Shown one piece after another: positions 9,155 through 17,201 of a stretch of DNA of 64,000 nucleotides. Under the pieces are notes generated by a model. The model did not search any database, had not been told where the DNA came from, and was given only the letters and a program-made list of their open reading frames with translations. The translations under genes were made by a program, and so were the position numbers. The stretch comes from Herbaspirillum sp. RTI4 (GTDB taxonomy: Bacteria; Pseudomonadota; Gammaproteobacteria; Burkholderiales; Burkholderiaceae_D), in assembly GCF_034313965.1 (NCBI RefSeq), contig NZ_JAVIWQ010000002.1, positions 1,302,001 through 1,366,000 of the forward strand, in the 5' to 3' direction. Position 1 is the first letter of the stretch, and each line of letters opens with the position of its first letter.

Positions 9155-9215
9155 TAGTTCAGCCTCAATAGTTGAGCATTCATAGTTCAGCATTAATGGC
9201 GCAGTATTAAGGCCC
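9146..9215 (+). repeat. 14-bp tandem repeat x5 spanning the gltL stop codon
   Basis: Five consecutive 14-bp units, the first cagcattaatagtt, fill exactly 70 bp (starts at 9146, 9160, 9174, 9188, 9202). Unit 1 contains the last two codons and the TAA of gltL; later units drift by a few substitutions. This is duplication of the gene's own 3' end. Confidence 0.85.
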
Positions 9216-9245
9216 GACCGGCGCGTTTCGCCGGCCTTCTTTTTC
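9216..9245 (+). terminator. intrinsic terminator of the glt operon
   Basis: The core stem CCGGCG / CGCCGG with loop CGTTT is followed by a pyrimidine-rich tail CCTTCTTTTTC. It begins right after the tandem repeat downstream of gltL. Confidence 0.7.
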
Positions 9246-9256
9246 TGCCAGCCAAA

Positions 9257-9296
9257 TAAAAACCGGCCGTTGCTCATTGCAGCGGCCGGTTTTTTT
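9257..9296. terminator. bidirectional terminator between gltL and the TonB receptor
   Basis: AAACCGGCCG and CGGCCGGTTT form a 10-bp perfect stem with a 13-nt loop. It has A's before and a run of seven or more T's after, so it would work for gltL (plus) and for the convergent receptor gene (minus), whose stop codon is about 12 bp away. Confidence 0.85.
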
Positions 9297-9307
9297 GCGG
9301 CGAGGTG

Positions 9308-11461
9308 TTAGAGGTCCACCTGCACCGCCATCACCACGGTGCGCGGACGCCCGGGCCATACGCTGTTGTAATTGGCTGCGGCCCAATACCGTTTGTCAGT
9401 CAGATTTTCAATCCCGGCGCGTAGCGTCACTGCATAAGCGGCGATGCGGGTCAGGTAGCGCGCACCGATATCGAAGCGGGTATAGCTGCTCAGGAAGGGC
9501 GAATTTTGCGCATTCAGGGCGCGTCGGCCAACGTGGTACACGCCGCCGCTGAGATGCATGCCGGGTAAAGACCGCAGCCGGTAATCCGCAAATCCGCTCA
9601 ACTGGAATGCCGGTACATTGGCCGCGCGTTTGCCATTCGTGGCGGCATCGCCGGTATCGAGCAATTGCGTGCGTAGCCAGGCTACGCTGGCTAGCACTGA
9701 TAAATCTTTCCCCGCTTTGCCATTGAGATTGAGTTCCAGCCCGGTATGGCGTTGCTGGCCGCCGGCGACAAAGTAATTTTGCTCGTTGACGTATTGCAGG
9801 CCTTTCTCGATGCGAAACAGCGCGGCTGTCAGCGAGAGATCCGGCGCCGGATCGGCTTTGATGCCGGTTTCCCATTGGCGGCTGTGCAGAGGTGCCAGAT
9901 ACTGTCCGGCGTTCAAGGTGTTGTAAGCGGCCAGTCCGCCCGGCTCGAAACCCTTGGCGTAACTGACATAAGTGGATAGTTGCGGCTGCCATTTATAGAG
10001 CAGACCCAGTGCCGGGACGTTGACGCTGCTCCGGTCATGCATGGCGGCCTGTCCCGGCGGCGTGCTGTCGTTGCGATAGCGGACATGACGCCAACCCAGC
10101 ATGACGCTCCATTGCGGCCCTATATCGATCACATCACTGGCAAACAGACTGGTCTGGCTATTTTGAGTCAGGGTTTTGGGTGGGGCGGCGATGGTTGTCG
10201 GTTGCGGCGTATAGACCGGCTGATAGAGACTGCCGACCGTGATCGGCAGTATCGCAAAGCCCGATTCATTGGCCCGGTAGTGGCGGCTTGATAGCCCTGC
10301 AACCAGATGATGACGCAATGCACCCGTGCTGACTTTTCCGCTGACAAAGGTATTGGTCGAGCGCACCCGGAAACTCTGATCGCGTGAGAGATAGATATCG
10401 CCGCTGAGAATCGTGCCATTGGCGCTCAGCGTATAAATATCCGGGAAAGCCGCATCGCGCTCATTGAAAGACTGCGTTATCTGGCTGGTGAGCAACCAGT
10501 CTTTGTTCAATTGCAGGTCGATACGCGCGCCCAGATTGAAGCTCTTGCTGGCATATTGCAGCCACGGCTGCCCCAGCAGCGTGCGCGGATCGGCTTGCGG
10601 CGGCAGGCTGCCATCGGGCTGCAAACCCAGCATCGGTTGCGCTGCCAGACGGCTGTTCTGATAATCCGCGTCCAGTCTTAGCAAGGCGTCCGGCGACAGC
10701 CGCCAGTCCAGCGCCAGACTGGCGAATTCGCGACGGCGGTCGCCGTTGGCGCTGAAATCGCCGCGCTTTTCCTGCGCCAGATTGAGGCGATACCCTCGTC
10801 CCGGATCGCCCTCATCGCCCTTATTAAACGGGCCGCCGCTATCGATGCGCGCGTATTGGGTATAGCGCCCGGCATGCTCGCGCATTTCCATCGCGGCGGT
10901 ATGGAGGCTGTCCGGCGTCGGCCGTTTGAGGACGTAATTGACCGAGCCGCCCGGCGTATTGACACCGTACAGAAAGCCGGATGGCCCTTTCAGCACATCG
11001 ACCCGCTCGGTATTTTCCAGTGCGATATCAAAATAAGGCGCAACGGGCATGCCATCGCGTCGCAGGCTATTGCTCCAGTCGACGGGGAAGCCGCGAATGC
11101 TGATGTTATCCATGGCAGCACCCACTGCCGTGTCCTGAGTCGACGCATCGTTTTTCAGCACATCGGTCAGCGTGCGCGAGGCCTGCGCCTCAATCAGTTC
11201 GCTGCCATACGATTGCATCGAGAGCGGCAATTCTTTTACCGCTTTGCCGCCCAGCGTCTCGACCTGCACGTCGGGGGTCGCATAGGGAGAGGCGCGCGCG
11301 CCCTGCACGATCACGACGTCCATTTGCGCCTCCTGTTTGCGGCGGTCGGGATCGGTGTCTTCGATTTCTGATGCGGCGAGGGGGGCTGTCAGTGTCAGGC
11401 TGGCGACTGCCAGTATTATTTTCGAGGGATGACGGCGCAGGAGCGCGGGGAAATGCTGCAT
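9308..11461 (-). CDS. TonB-dependent outer-membrane receptor (siderophore type)
   Basis: The 717-residue protein has a signal peptide (to about residue 30), a TonB-box-like DVVIV at 48-52, a plug domain (about 65-180, including SIRGFPVDWSNSLRRDGMP and VDVLKGPSGFLYG) and a 22-strand barrel. Known relatives import ferric siderophores using ExbBD/TonB energy. It lacks the extra N-terminal signalling (STN) domain found in FecA/FpvA-type transducers. It ends in VDL rather than the common terminal aromatic residue. AAGGAG precedes the ATG. It follows the ECF sigma gene on the same strand with a 72-bp gap. The ligand is unknown. Confidence 0.9.
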   Translation of the reverse strand: MQHFPALLRRHPSKIILAVASLTLTAPLAASEIEDTDPDRRKQEAQMDVVIVQGARASPYATPDVQVETLGGKAVKELPLSMQSYGSELIEAQASRTLTDVLKNDASTQDTAVGAAMDNISIRGFPVDWSNSLRRDGMPVAPYFDIALENTERVDVLKGPSGFLYGVNTPGGSVNYVLKRPTPDSLHTAAMEMREHAGRYTQYARIDSGGPFNKGDEGDPGRGYRLNLAQEKRGDFSANGDRRREFASLALDWRLSPDALLRLDADYQNSRLAAQPMLGLQPDGSLPPQADPRTLLGQPWLQYASKSFNLGARIDLQLNKDWLLTSQITQSFNERDAAFPDIYTLSANGTILSGDIYLSRDQSFRVRSTNTFVSGKVSTGALRHHLVAGLSSRHYRANESGFAILPITVGSLYQPVYTPQPTTIAAPPKTLTQNSQTSLFASDVIDIGPQWSVMLGWRHVRYRNDSTPPGQAAMHDRSSVNVPALGLLYKWQPQLSTYVSYAKGFEPGGLAAYNTLNAGQYLAPLHSRQWETGIKADPAPDLSLTAALFRIEKGLQYVNEQNYFVAGGQQRHTGLELNLNGKAGKDLSVLASVAWLRTQLLDTGDAATNGKRAANVPAFQLSGFADYRLRSLPGMHLSGGVYHVGRRALNAQNSPFLSSYTRFDIGARYLTRIAAYAVTLRAGIENLTDKRYWAAANYNSVWPGRPRTVVMAVQVDL

Positions 11462-11533
11462 GGGAATCTCCTTATCAGTGGCGATACCTGTAAGACGTTT
11501 CCCGCGGTCATTTACCCTATCGCGGCGCTTAAA

Positions 11534-12088
11534 TTATTGTGTGAATAGCTGCTCGTCGCGCAGCACGGTGCGGCAGGTGGCGAGCATGCGTGTCATGTGC
11601 TTTTCCACGGCCTTGACGGAAATCGACAGCGACAGCGCTATTTCCCGATAGCTGCTTCCTTCCAGCCGGTGCATGAAAAAAATGTGTTGCGTGCGCAGGG
11701 GCATGGCTTCGATGGCGGTTTCCAGCCGCTGCATGGTTTGCCGTGCGCAGATCAGATCGGTGACATCTTCGGCGCGCAGAGTCTCGCATAGTCGGGCGTA
11801 ATCGCAGGCCAGGCGGCATTCGCATTGCTGTTGCCGGTGCCAGTCGATCGCGATATTGGCCGCCACCCGGAATACATAGGCCTTGGCAGACTGCAGCGGT
11901 GCCGGGGCGATGGCGCAGGCGAGTTTCAGATAGGTGTCTTGGGCGCAGTCTTGCGCAATATGGCGCGAACCCGTGCAGCGGGCTAAAAAATCGAGCAGCT
12001 CGGGGTAGTGCGTGATGAGGGCCTGAGTAGATGGGTGCACGGCGAGAGCGGGGTGACGAAGGAAAACAAGCACTATACCTGACGGCAT
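11534..12088 (-). CDS. ECF (FecI-like) RNA polymerase sigma factor
   Basis: The ~184-residue protein has sigma region 2 (about 15-85, with AQDCAQDTYLKLA and AYVFRVAANIAIDWHR) and region 4 (about 120-175, with SYREIALSLSISVKAVEKHM). This is the FecI-type iron-starvation sigma pattern. The start is uncertain: ATG at 12088 or GTG at 12097. The usual partner, an anti-sigma/FecR gene, is absent on either side, and the neighbouring receptor has no signalling domain. Control is therefore probably at the level of its own transcription, for example by Fur or the adjacent AraC protein (inference). Confidence 0.85.
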   Translation of the reverse strand: MPSGIVLVFLRHPALAVHPSTQALITHYPELLDFLARCTGSRHIAQDCAQDTYLKLACAIAPAPLQSAKAYVFRVAANIAIDWHRQQQCECRLACDYARLCETLRAEDVTDLICARQTMQRLETAIEAMPLRTQHIFFMHRLEGSSYREIALSLSISVKAVEKHMTRMLATCRTVLRDEQLFTQ

Positions 12089-12165
12089 TGATCGCACAGA
12101 GCTGCCGCCTTAGCGCTCGTCATTCAGTGGTGCCTGGCCGAATCAGCCGCTATCCCGGCAGAGAG

Positions 12166-12215
12166 GCGTGAATGTGCGCGAATGTGCGTGAATGTACGTG
12201 AATCGGCATCAATGT
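12166..12215 (-). repeat. 10-bp tandem repeat x5 just after the AraC gene stop
   Basis: Five 10-bp units related to gcgtgaatgt run back to back, with the last two degenerate. The array ends 3 bp from the stop codon of the minus-strand AraC gene (12219-12221), so it occupies the immediate 3' flank of that gene. Confidence 0.8.
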
Positions 12216-12218
12216 CCC

Positions 12219-13034
12219 TTAGCCCGCCAGCCACTGAGACGGCGACATCCCAACGCGGCGAGTGAATACCCGTGTGAGCGCTACCGGGCTGCTGTAGCCC
12301 ACCAGCGGGGCGATGAATTTCACCGCCTTGCCTTTTTTCAGCATGGCTTGGGCGAGGCTGATGCGCCAGTCGGTCAGGTAATTGAGTGGGGTAGCGCCTA
12401 TGGTCTGATGGAAGTGGGCGGCGAACCGCGCCCGCGACATACCGGCCGTACGGCCCAGCGACTCCAGCGACCATTCCTGTTCCGGGTGCTCGTGCATGGC
12501 GGCGATGGCCTTGGTCAGGCGCGGGTCTGCCAGTGCGGCAAGCACGCCGGCTTTGACCAGATTGGCGTGGATGACGTGCCTTAGCATCAGCACTAAGAAA
12601 TATTCCGTGAGCAGATTGATGGCTGTCTGGCGACCTTTCAAATCGGTAAAGGCTTCCTGGAACAGCAGAGCCAGCGTCGCATCGATCCCTTCGATGCTGG
12701 CCAGTGGAATCAGCAAAAAATCCGGCAGCGCCTGCAATAGGGGATTGCCCATTCCTGCGCCGAAGTCGATGGTGGCACAAACGAGTGTGGCACCGCCTGG
12801 CGCATCTGCATGGAAGCGGTGCTGGTGCGGCCGTGGATAGAACAGGAGTGAGGGCTCGGAGATGTCGAGTGTGGCTTTTCCCGGTCGCTGCACCTGTAAA
12901 TGCCCTTCTCGCATGACGTGCAGATGGCCTAGTCCGGGCTGCTCGTCGAAATCGACGATGCTGCATAAATTGCCGGTGTAAAACACGCGGGCATTGAGGC
13001 TGAAACGGGAAAAGAGAGAGGAGAGTGAGTCCAT
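12219..13034 (-). CDS. AraC-family transcriptional regulator with cupin-type sensor domain
   Basis: The 271-residue protein has a cupin-like N-terminal half (AraC_binding/Cupin_6 type, about 1-150, with the histidine-rich FYPRPHQHRFHAD) and two C-terminal AraC helix-turn-helix motifs (about 165-268, with SLESLGRTAGMSRARFAAHF and VGYSSPVALTRVFTRRVGMS). It is divergent from the AhpD-like gene with about 117 bp between starts, the usual layout for an activator and its target; regulators of this subclass often sit beside small alkylhydroperoxidase-like or oxidoreductase genes. It is also upstream of and co-directional with the sigma/receptor pair, so it could control those too. Confidence 0.88.
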   Translation of the reverse strand: MDSLSSLFSRFSLNARVFYTGNLCSIVDFDEQPGLGHLHVMREGHLQVQRPGKATLDISEPSLLFYPRPHQHRFHADAPGGATLVCATIDFGAGMGNPLLQALPDFLLIPLASIEGIDATLALLFQEAFTDLKGRQTAINLLTEYFLVLMLRHVIHANLVKAGVLAALADPRLTKAIAAMHEHPEQEWSLESLGRTAGMSRARFAAHFHQTIGATPLNYLTDWRISLAQAMLKKGKAVKFIAPLVGYSSPVALTRVFTRRVGMSPSQWLAG

Positions 13035-13151
13035 TCGGTACGATCAGTTTGTTTATGGAGATTTATTGTCATCAATAGTATCGGCCATTCTGTCAAAGTG
13101 TGTGTGTGGCCTGTCGCAATTTTGCACGGCACATTTTTCAAGGTGACTTTT

Positions 13152-13697
13152 ATGCAACGTATCTCCGCCCTCGACGTTTCCGCCGCTCCTGATGCTTCCA
13201 AGCCTATGCTGAATGCGGTTCAGGGAAAACTCGGCATGGTGCCGAATCTGTTCAAGACTTTGGCGCATTCGCCTGCCGTGTTGCAGTTTTATCTGAAGCA
13301 AAGCGAAGCGCTCTCCGGTGGTGTGTTGCCGGCTCCCTTGCGTGAGCAGCTGGCGCTGGTCGCAGCCGGTAAAAATGCCTGCGATTATTGTGCATCGGCG
13401 CATACGCTGATGGGCAAGGGCGCGGGTCTGAAAGCCGACGAAATGGCCCATAATTTGCGGGGCCGGGCAAGCGATGCAAAGGTACAGGCGGCGCTCGATT
13501 TTGCCAAGGCAATCATTGCTGATCGCGGTCATGTCACTGATCAACAAGTTCAGGCAGTCCGTGACGCCGGGTATAGTGAGGCGGAAGTGGTGGAAATCAT
13601 TGCCCATGTCGGCATGAATATGTTCACTAACTATTTCAATCACATCGCCGCTACGGTGGTGGATTTTCCACTGGTCAGTACCGCAGCGATTTCCTGA
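13152..13697 (+). CDS. carboxymuconolactone decarboxylase / AhpD-like family protein
   Basis: The 181-residue all-helical protein carries the AhpD-type redox centre CDYC (C77, C80) followed by H84 in CDYCASAHTLMGK. Known relatives act as alkylhydroperoxidases or thiol-dependent peroxidase partners; true carboxymuconolactone decarboxylases lack the CxxC. I chose ATG at 13152 over an earlier in-frame GTG because AAGGTG precedes it. The next gene begins 11 bp after the stop. Divergent pairing with the AraC gene suggests inducible expression. The exact substrate is unknown. Confidence 0.85.
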   Translation: MQRISALDVSAAPDASKPMLNAVQGKLGMVPNLFKTLAHSPAVLQFYLKQSEALSGGVLPAPLREQLALVAAGKNACDYCASAHTLMGKGAGLKADEMAHNLRGRASDAKVQAALDFAKAIIADRGHVTDQQVQAVRDAGYSEAEVVEIIAHVGMNMFTNYFNHIAATVVDFPLVSTAAIS

Positions 13698-13708
13698 AGA
13701 GATTAGCC

Positions 13709-14326
13709 ATGGCGTCCACGATCCCGTTCGTGCAATCTGCGACAGATACCCTTCTTGGGCAGGTACGCGCCTGCACGCTCTGCGCCGCGCATTTGCCGCA
13801 AGGAGTGCGCCCGGTGTTGCAAGTCCATGCCGATGCGCAAATCCTGATTGCCGGGCAGGCGCCTGGCAGTAAGGTGCATCAAAGCGGTATTCCTTTTGAC
13901 GATGCGAGTGGGGACAGGCTGCGCGATTGGATGGGGATCGACCGGGACACCTTTTACAATGCCAGTCGCATTGCTATTTTGCCGATGGGGTTTTGCTATC
14001 CGGGCACAGGAAAATCGGGGGATTTGCCGCCCCGTAAAGAATGCGCACCGGCGTGGCGGGATCAGCTGCTGGCGCTGATGCCAAAGATTAAACTGGTGCT
14101 GGTGATCGGGCAGTATGCGCAAGCCTGGCATTTGCGCGAAGCCTGTCAGCCCAGCTTGACGGAAAACGTCCGGGCCTGGGAAAGTTTTTGGCCGGACATG
14201 CTGCCGCTGCCGCATCCGAGTCCGCGCAATAATATCTGGCTCAAGCAGAATGACTGGTTTGCCGGGGAGGTATTGCCACCGCTGAAGGACCGGGTGCGTC
14301 GGATACTGGAAGGTAGTGCTGAGTAA
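13709..14326 (+). CDS. uracil-DNA glycosylase family protein
   Basis: The 205-residue protein belongs to the UDG superfamily (COG1573-like). GQAPGSKVHQSGIPFDDASG (about 50-69) gives the motif I loop and nucleotide pocket, and LPHPSPRNN near 170 is the motif II HPSxxN element. An N-terminal CTLC hints at part of a metal site, but a complete four-cysteine Fe-S cluster is not visible. The role could be base excision of deaminated bases, or a non-repair function; many proteins of this subgroup are untested. It follows the AhpD-like gene by 11 bp. Confidence 0.8.
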   Translation: MASTIPFVQSATDTLLGQVRACTLCAAHLPQGVRPVLQVHADAQILIAGQAPGSKVHQSGIPFDDASGDRLRDWMGIDRDTFYNASRIAILPMGFCYPGTGKSGDLPPRKECAPAWRDQLLALMPKIKLVLVIGQYAQAWHLREACQPSLTENVRAWESFWPDMLPLPHPSPRNNIWLKQNDWFAGEVLPPLKDRVRRILEGSAE

Positions 14327-14328
14327 TC

Positions 14329-14402
14329 GACTGTGTAAATAAGCGACTACGCAAATAAGCGACTATGTAAATAAGCGACTATGTAAATAAGCGACTATGT
14401 GG
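14329..14402 (+). repeat. 16-bp tandem repeat x4.6 just after the UDG-family stop
   Basis: Units of gactatgtaaataagc start at 14329, 14345, 14361, 14377 and 14393 (last one partial). The third and fourth are identical, while the first two carry two differences each. The array begins 2 bp after the TAA, and the stop-codon context itself resembles a shortened unit. Confidence 0.85.
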
Positions 14403-14460
14403 AGCAATCTCGGGGACGGGGGGATGTTCTTCAGACTTACTTAAAAAAACTACGCATTGC

Positions 14461-14486
14461 ATCCTGAGATTTGTTCAGGATTTTTA
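14461..14486 (+). terminator. intrinsic terminator of the AhpD/UDG unit
   Basis: ATCCTGA and TCAGGAT form a perfect 7-bp stem with a 7-nt loop and are followed by TTTTATC. Confidence 0.75.
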
Positions 14487-14503
14487 TCATGTTGCAGAAT
14501 GAT

Positions 14504-14541
14504 AAAGCGGGACTTCGTTATCACGAAGCTCCGCTTTTTTT
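14504..14541. terminator. bidirectional terminator between UDG-family gene and sodB
   Basis: AAAGCGG / CCGCTTT with an inner CTTCG / CGAAG stem is followed by a run of T's on the plus strand and preceded by A's. It could serve both converging transcripts. Confidence 0.7.
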
Positions 14542-14622
14542 ATGCGCTCACTATCGACGGTTTGTACTGTTTACGCCGGAAAAACCGGCGTTCAGAGCGA
14601 TAGCGATTTCTCAGGAAAATTC

Positions 14623-15201
14623 TCAGGCAAAGTTTTGCGCGGCGAAATCCCAGTTGACGATGCTCCAGAATGCTTCGACGTATTTAGCGCGGGCATTGCG
14701 GTAATCGATGTAATACGCATGTTCCCAAACGTCCATGGTCAGCAGCGCCTTGTCAGCGGTGGTCAGTGGTGTGGCGGCGTTGGCGGTGTTGACGATATCG
14801 ACGCTGCCGTCGGCTTTTTTCACCAGCCAGGTCCAGCCGGAACCGAAGTTGCCGAGGCCGGACTTGGTGAATTCTTCCTTGAATTTGTCGAACGAGCCCC
14901 ACTTCGCGTCAATGGCTGTGGCCAGTGCGCCGCTAGGCTTGCCCTGACCCTTAGGTGTCAGGCCGTTCCAGTAGAAGGTGTGGTTCCAGATTTGTGCTGA
15001 ATTGTTGAACACGCCGCCGGTCGATTTTTTGACGGTATCTTCGAGCGTGGCGTTTTCGAATTCGGTGCCGACGATCAGATTGTTCAGATTGGTGACGTAG
15101 GTTTGATGATGTTTACCGTAGTGGTATTCCAGCGTTTCCTTGGAAATGGTCGGTGCGAGTGCGTCGATTGCGTAAGGCAATGCCGGTAGGGTATGCGCCA
15201 T
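14623..15201 (-). CDS. sodB: superoxide dismutase (Fe type)
   Basis: The 192-residue cytoplasmic enzyme dismutates superoxide to peroxide and oxygen. H27 (in [12 protein letters not shown]), the histidine in WNHTFYW, and D and H of [11 protein letters not shown] are the metal ligands. Glutamine in [10 protein letters not shown] is the position typical of Fe-specific enzymes. I chose ATG at 15201, preceded by AAAGGAAA, over an upstream in-frame start that would add 13 untypical residues. Length is standard (~192). xseA lies 138 bp upstream on the same strand. Confidence 0.95.
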   Translation of the reverse strand: MAHTLPALPYAIDALAPTISKETLEYHYGKHHQTYVTNLNNLIVGTEFENATLEDTVKKSTGGVFNNSAQIWNHTFYWNGLTPKGQGKPSGALATAIDAKWGSFDKFKEEFTKSGLGNFGSGWTWLVKKADGSVDIVNTANAATPLTTADKALLTMDVWEHAYYIDYRNARAKYVEAFWSIVNWDFAAQNFA

Positions 15202-15338
15202 GGTGTTTCCTTTCAGGACTGTCATTAAATTACGGAACATTCAATTCTGTTGTATCTGAACTCAGACTATCCGTTCAGGGCAGTCCGTAATTCTAAAGCG
15301 GTTAGCGATTCTTTGCACTTAAGCTGCCGCGTTCGGGC

Positions 15339-16700
15339 TTATTCCAGCTTCGGCTGCACTGTGGCGACGCCGATGTCGGCGCTGCCTTCGGCCAGTCGCA
15401 GGCCGATTTGTGCCTGCGGTTTCAATTGGGCCGGTGAGCGCAGGATGCGGCCTTTGGCGTCGGTGACGATGGCGTAGCCGCGTTCCAGCGTGCGTTGCGG
15501 GTTGAGCATTTCCAGTTGTGTCTGCAAAGCGTGCAGGGCCTGACGTTGACCGGCGCGTGCGGCGCGGTCGGCACTGCTCAGGCGACGGGCATGGTCGGCC
15601 AGTTGCTGGCGCTGTGCGGCGCTGTCGGGGCGGCAGTGGCGCAGGCGGGTGTGCCAGTGTTGCAGTGCGTGCCTTGCCAGCGACAGCGGTTGGGCGGCTG
15701 CGTGCTGCAGTCGGGTTTGTGCGCCGACTAGCTTGAGACGCTCATGGCGGATGTAGGCGGCAGGGCTGATGAGGCGGTGCGCCAGCCAGTCGAGCTGCTG
15801 AGCATGATCCGATGCTTGGCGCTGCCAGGCGCGGCGCAGCGCCTGCGCGCCGGCATGCAGACTCTGGAACCAGTCGTCGCGCGCAGGAGCGGCAATTTCG
15901 GCGGCGGCAGTCGGTGTCGGTGCGCGCAGATCGGCGGCGAAATCGGCGATGGTGAAATCGGTTTCGTGGCCGATGCCGGCAATCACGGGCATAGGACTGG
16001 CGACGATGGCGCGTGCGACCTCTTCATCGTTGAAGGACCACAGGTCTTCGATGCTGCCGCCGCCGCGACACACCAGCAGCAGGTCGCACTCGGCCCGACG
16101 GGCGGCGAGACGGATGGCCTGGGCGATCTTCTGCGCCGCGCCTTCGCCTTGGACCGGGGTGGGGTAGAGGATGACGCGGACATGCGGTGCGCGGCGTTCC
16201 AGGGTGGTGAGGATGTCGCGCAGGGCGGCGGCCTGCAGGCTGGTGACGATGCCGATGCAGCGGGCGAAGGTGGGGACTGGTCGCTTGCGTTCAGGGGCAA
16301 ACAGACCTTCTGCTTCCAGTTTGGCTTTCAGGCGCAGAAAGGCCTCGTACAAATTGCCGACTCCGGCGCGGCGTATGCTTTCCACGCTGAGTTGATAATC
16401 GCCGCGTGGCGCGTAGAGCGTCACCAGTGTGCGTACTTCGACCTTGTCGCCTTCGCGCGGGAGGAAGTCGGCATACTGGGCGCGGCCGCGGAACATGACG
16501 CTGCGGACCTGTGCGGCGGCGTCCTTGAGGGTGAAGTACCAGTGGCCGGAAGCGGCGCGGGTAAAGTTCGATACCTCGCCGGCGACCCAGATCAGTGGGA
16601 AATTGCGTTCCAGTAAGCGCGCCACGGCTTGATTGAGCGCGGATACGGCGAGCACCGGGGCGGCGGCGGAAGAGCGGGGTTCGTTGTCGTCAAAATTCAT
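15339..16700 (-). CDS. xseA: exodeoxyribonuclease VII large subunit
   Basis: The 453-residue protein has an N-terminal OB-fold (about 12-110, starting [20 protein letters not shown], with GHWYFTLKD) and the catalytic core with [16 protein letters not shown] and [15 protein letters not shown]. Known function: with the small subunit XseB it degrades single-stranded DNA to oligonucleotides. Length is close to E. coli XseA (456). No xseB is in the window, as is usual since xseB normally sits elsewhere. Its 5' side faces the DnaA-box region shared with exbB. Confidence 0.93.
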   Translation of the reverse strand: MNFDDNEPRSSAAAPVLAVSALNQAVARLLERNFPLIWVAGEVSNFTRAASGHWYFTLKDAAAQVRSVMFRGRAQYADFLPREGDKVEVRTLVTLYAPRGDYQLSVESIRRAGVGNLYEAFLRLKAKLEAEGLFAPERKRPVPTFARCIGIVTSLQAAALRDILTTLERRAPHVRVILYPTPVQGEGAAQKIAQAIRLAARRAECDLLLVCRGGGSIEDLWSFNDEEVARAIVASPMPVIAGIGHETDFTIADFAADLRAPTPTAAAEIAAPARDDWFQSLHAGAQALRRAWQRQASDHAQQLDWLAHRLISPAAYIRHERLKLVGAQTRLQHAAAQPLSLARHALQHWHTRLRHCRPDSAAQRQQLADHARRLSSADRAARAGQRQALHALQTQLEMLNPQRTLERGYAIVTDAKGRILRSPAQLKPQAQIGLRLAEGSADIGVATVQPKLE

Positions 16701-16806
16701 GCGTGTGGGGGTAGAAAGCGGCCAGTCTGGTTATACTTGTTGCACGTTACTTGTTCATGTCTGAAAAGCAACATGAAATCAAGGACTTGGTGGTTTGCCA
16801 GTGGGC

Positions 16807-16841
16807 TTGTTCACAATCTTATCCACAGAAAGTGTGCGTAA
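16807..16841 (+). promoter_or_regulatory. DnaA-box cluster, copy 1
   Basis: TTATCCACA at 16819-16827 is a perfect match to the strong DnaA box. TTGTTCACA (16807-16815) upstream and TTACGCACA on the opposite strand (16833-16841) are two-mismatch relatives. The triad spans 35 bp. Confidence 0.6.
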
Positions 16842-16978
16842 GTTTGGATGACCCGGCGGGACGGATTAGCTTGCCGTCGGCGAAACAGTGATTCTACGCT
16901 GAACCAGCAGCTTGCACCTTAGTTGCTCAGGCTTGAAAAACGGTTTTAAATCAAGGGCTTGATTAATTGCCAGTGTGC

Positions 16979-17013
16979 TTGTTCACAATCTTATCCACAG
17001 AAATTGTGCGTAA
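16979..17013 (+). promoter_or_regulatory. DnaA-box cluster, copy 2
   Basis: It has the same layout as copy 1: TTGTTCACA at 16979-16987, perfect TTATCCACA at 16991-16999, and opposite-strand TTACGCACA at 17005-17013. Spacing differs from copy 1 by no more than 2 bp. Confidence 0.6.
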
Positions 17014-17201
17014 CTTTTTGCCGGGCGATGAATTTGACGGGCTGTGTAAAAACAGCGATTTAACGCCTAATTGCAGTGTGTTCCCTCATGCGGCTTGCCT
17101 GATGCGGCGCAACACGCTACATTTTGCATCCTTTTATTAAGTAAAGCCCTATTGCGGCCACCGAGGTATCGGCCGCTGTGGGTGTGACCGAGGAGTTCGT
17201 A

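Larger units (their letters stand above)
16738..17083. repeat. tandem duplication of a ~172-bp module with DnaA boxes
   Basis: Copy 1 (about 16738-16910) and copy 2 (about 16911-17083) share, in order: ttgcac..tta, ctGAAAA, AAATCAAGG.CTTG, TTGCCAGTG.GCTTGTTCACA, ATCTTATCCACAGAAA, TGTGCGTAA and AACAG.GATT. The core (TTGTTCACA to TGTGCGTAA) is almost identical, and matching sites are exactly 172 bp apart. The arms are more diverged, so the duplication is not recent. Confidence 0.8.
16701..17201. other. 501-bp xseA-exbB divergent intergenic region
   Basis: No gene is evident. It consists largely of two tandem copies of a ~172-bp module carrying DnaA-box-like sites (annotated separately), followed by about 100 bp up to the exbB ribosome site GAGGAG. 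The region must hold promoters for both xseA and exbB; I could not place a confident -10/-35 pair. Confidence 0.5.

Noticed and set aside
7934..9277. 447-codon minus-strand open frame
   Set aside because: It is antisense to gltK and gltL, whose motifs are complete. The translated product is a His/Asp/Gln-rich composition typical of the opposite strand of a GC-biased gene.
16807..17013. region as the chromosomal origin oriC
   Set aside because: Only two strong boxes are present, and there is no dnaA, dnaN, gidA or parAB nearby and no clear AT-rich unwinding element. A titration or regulatory role is more reasonable.
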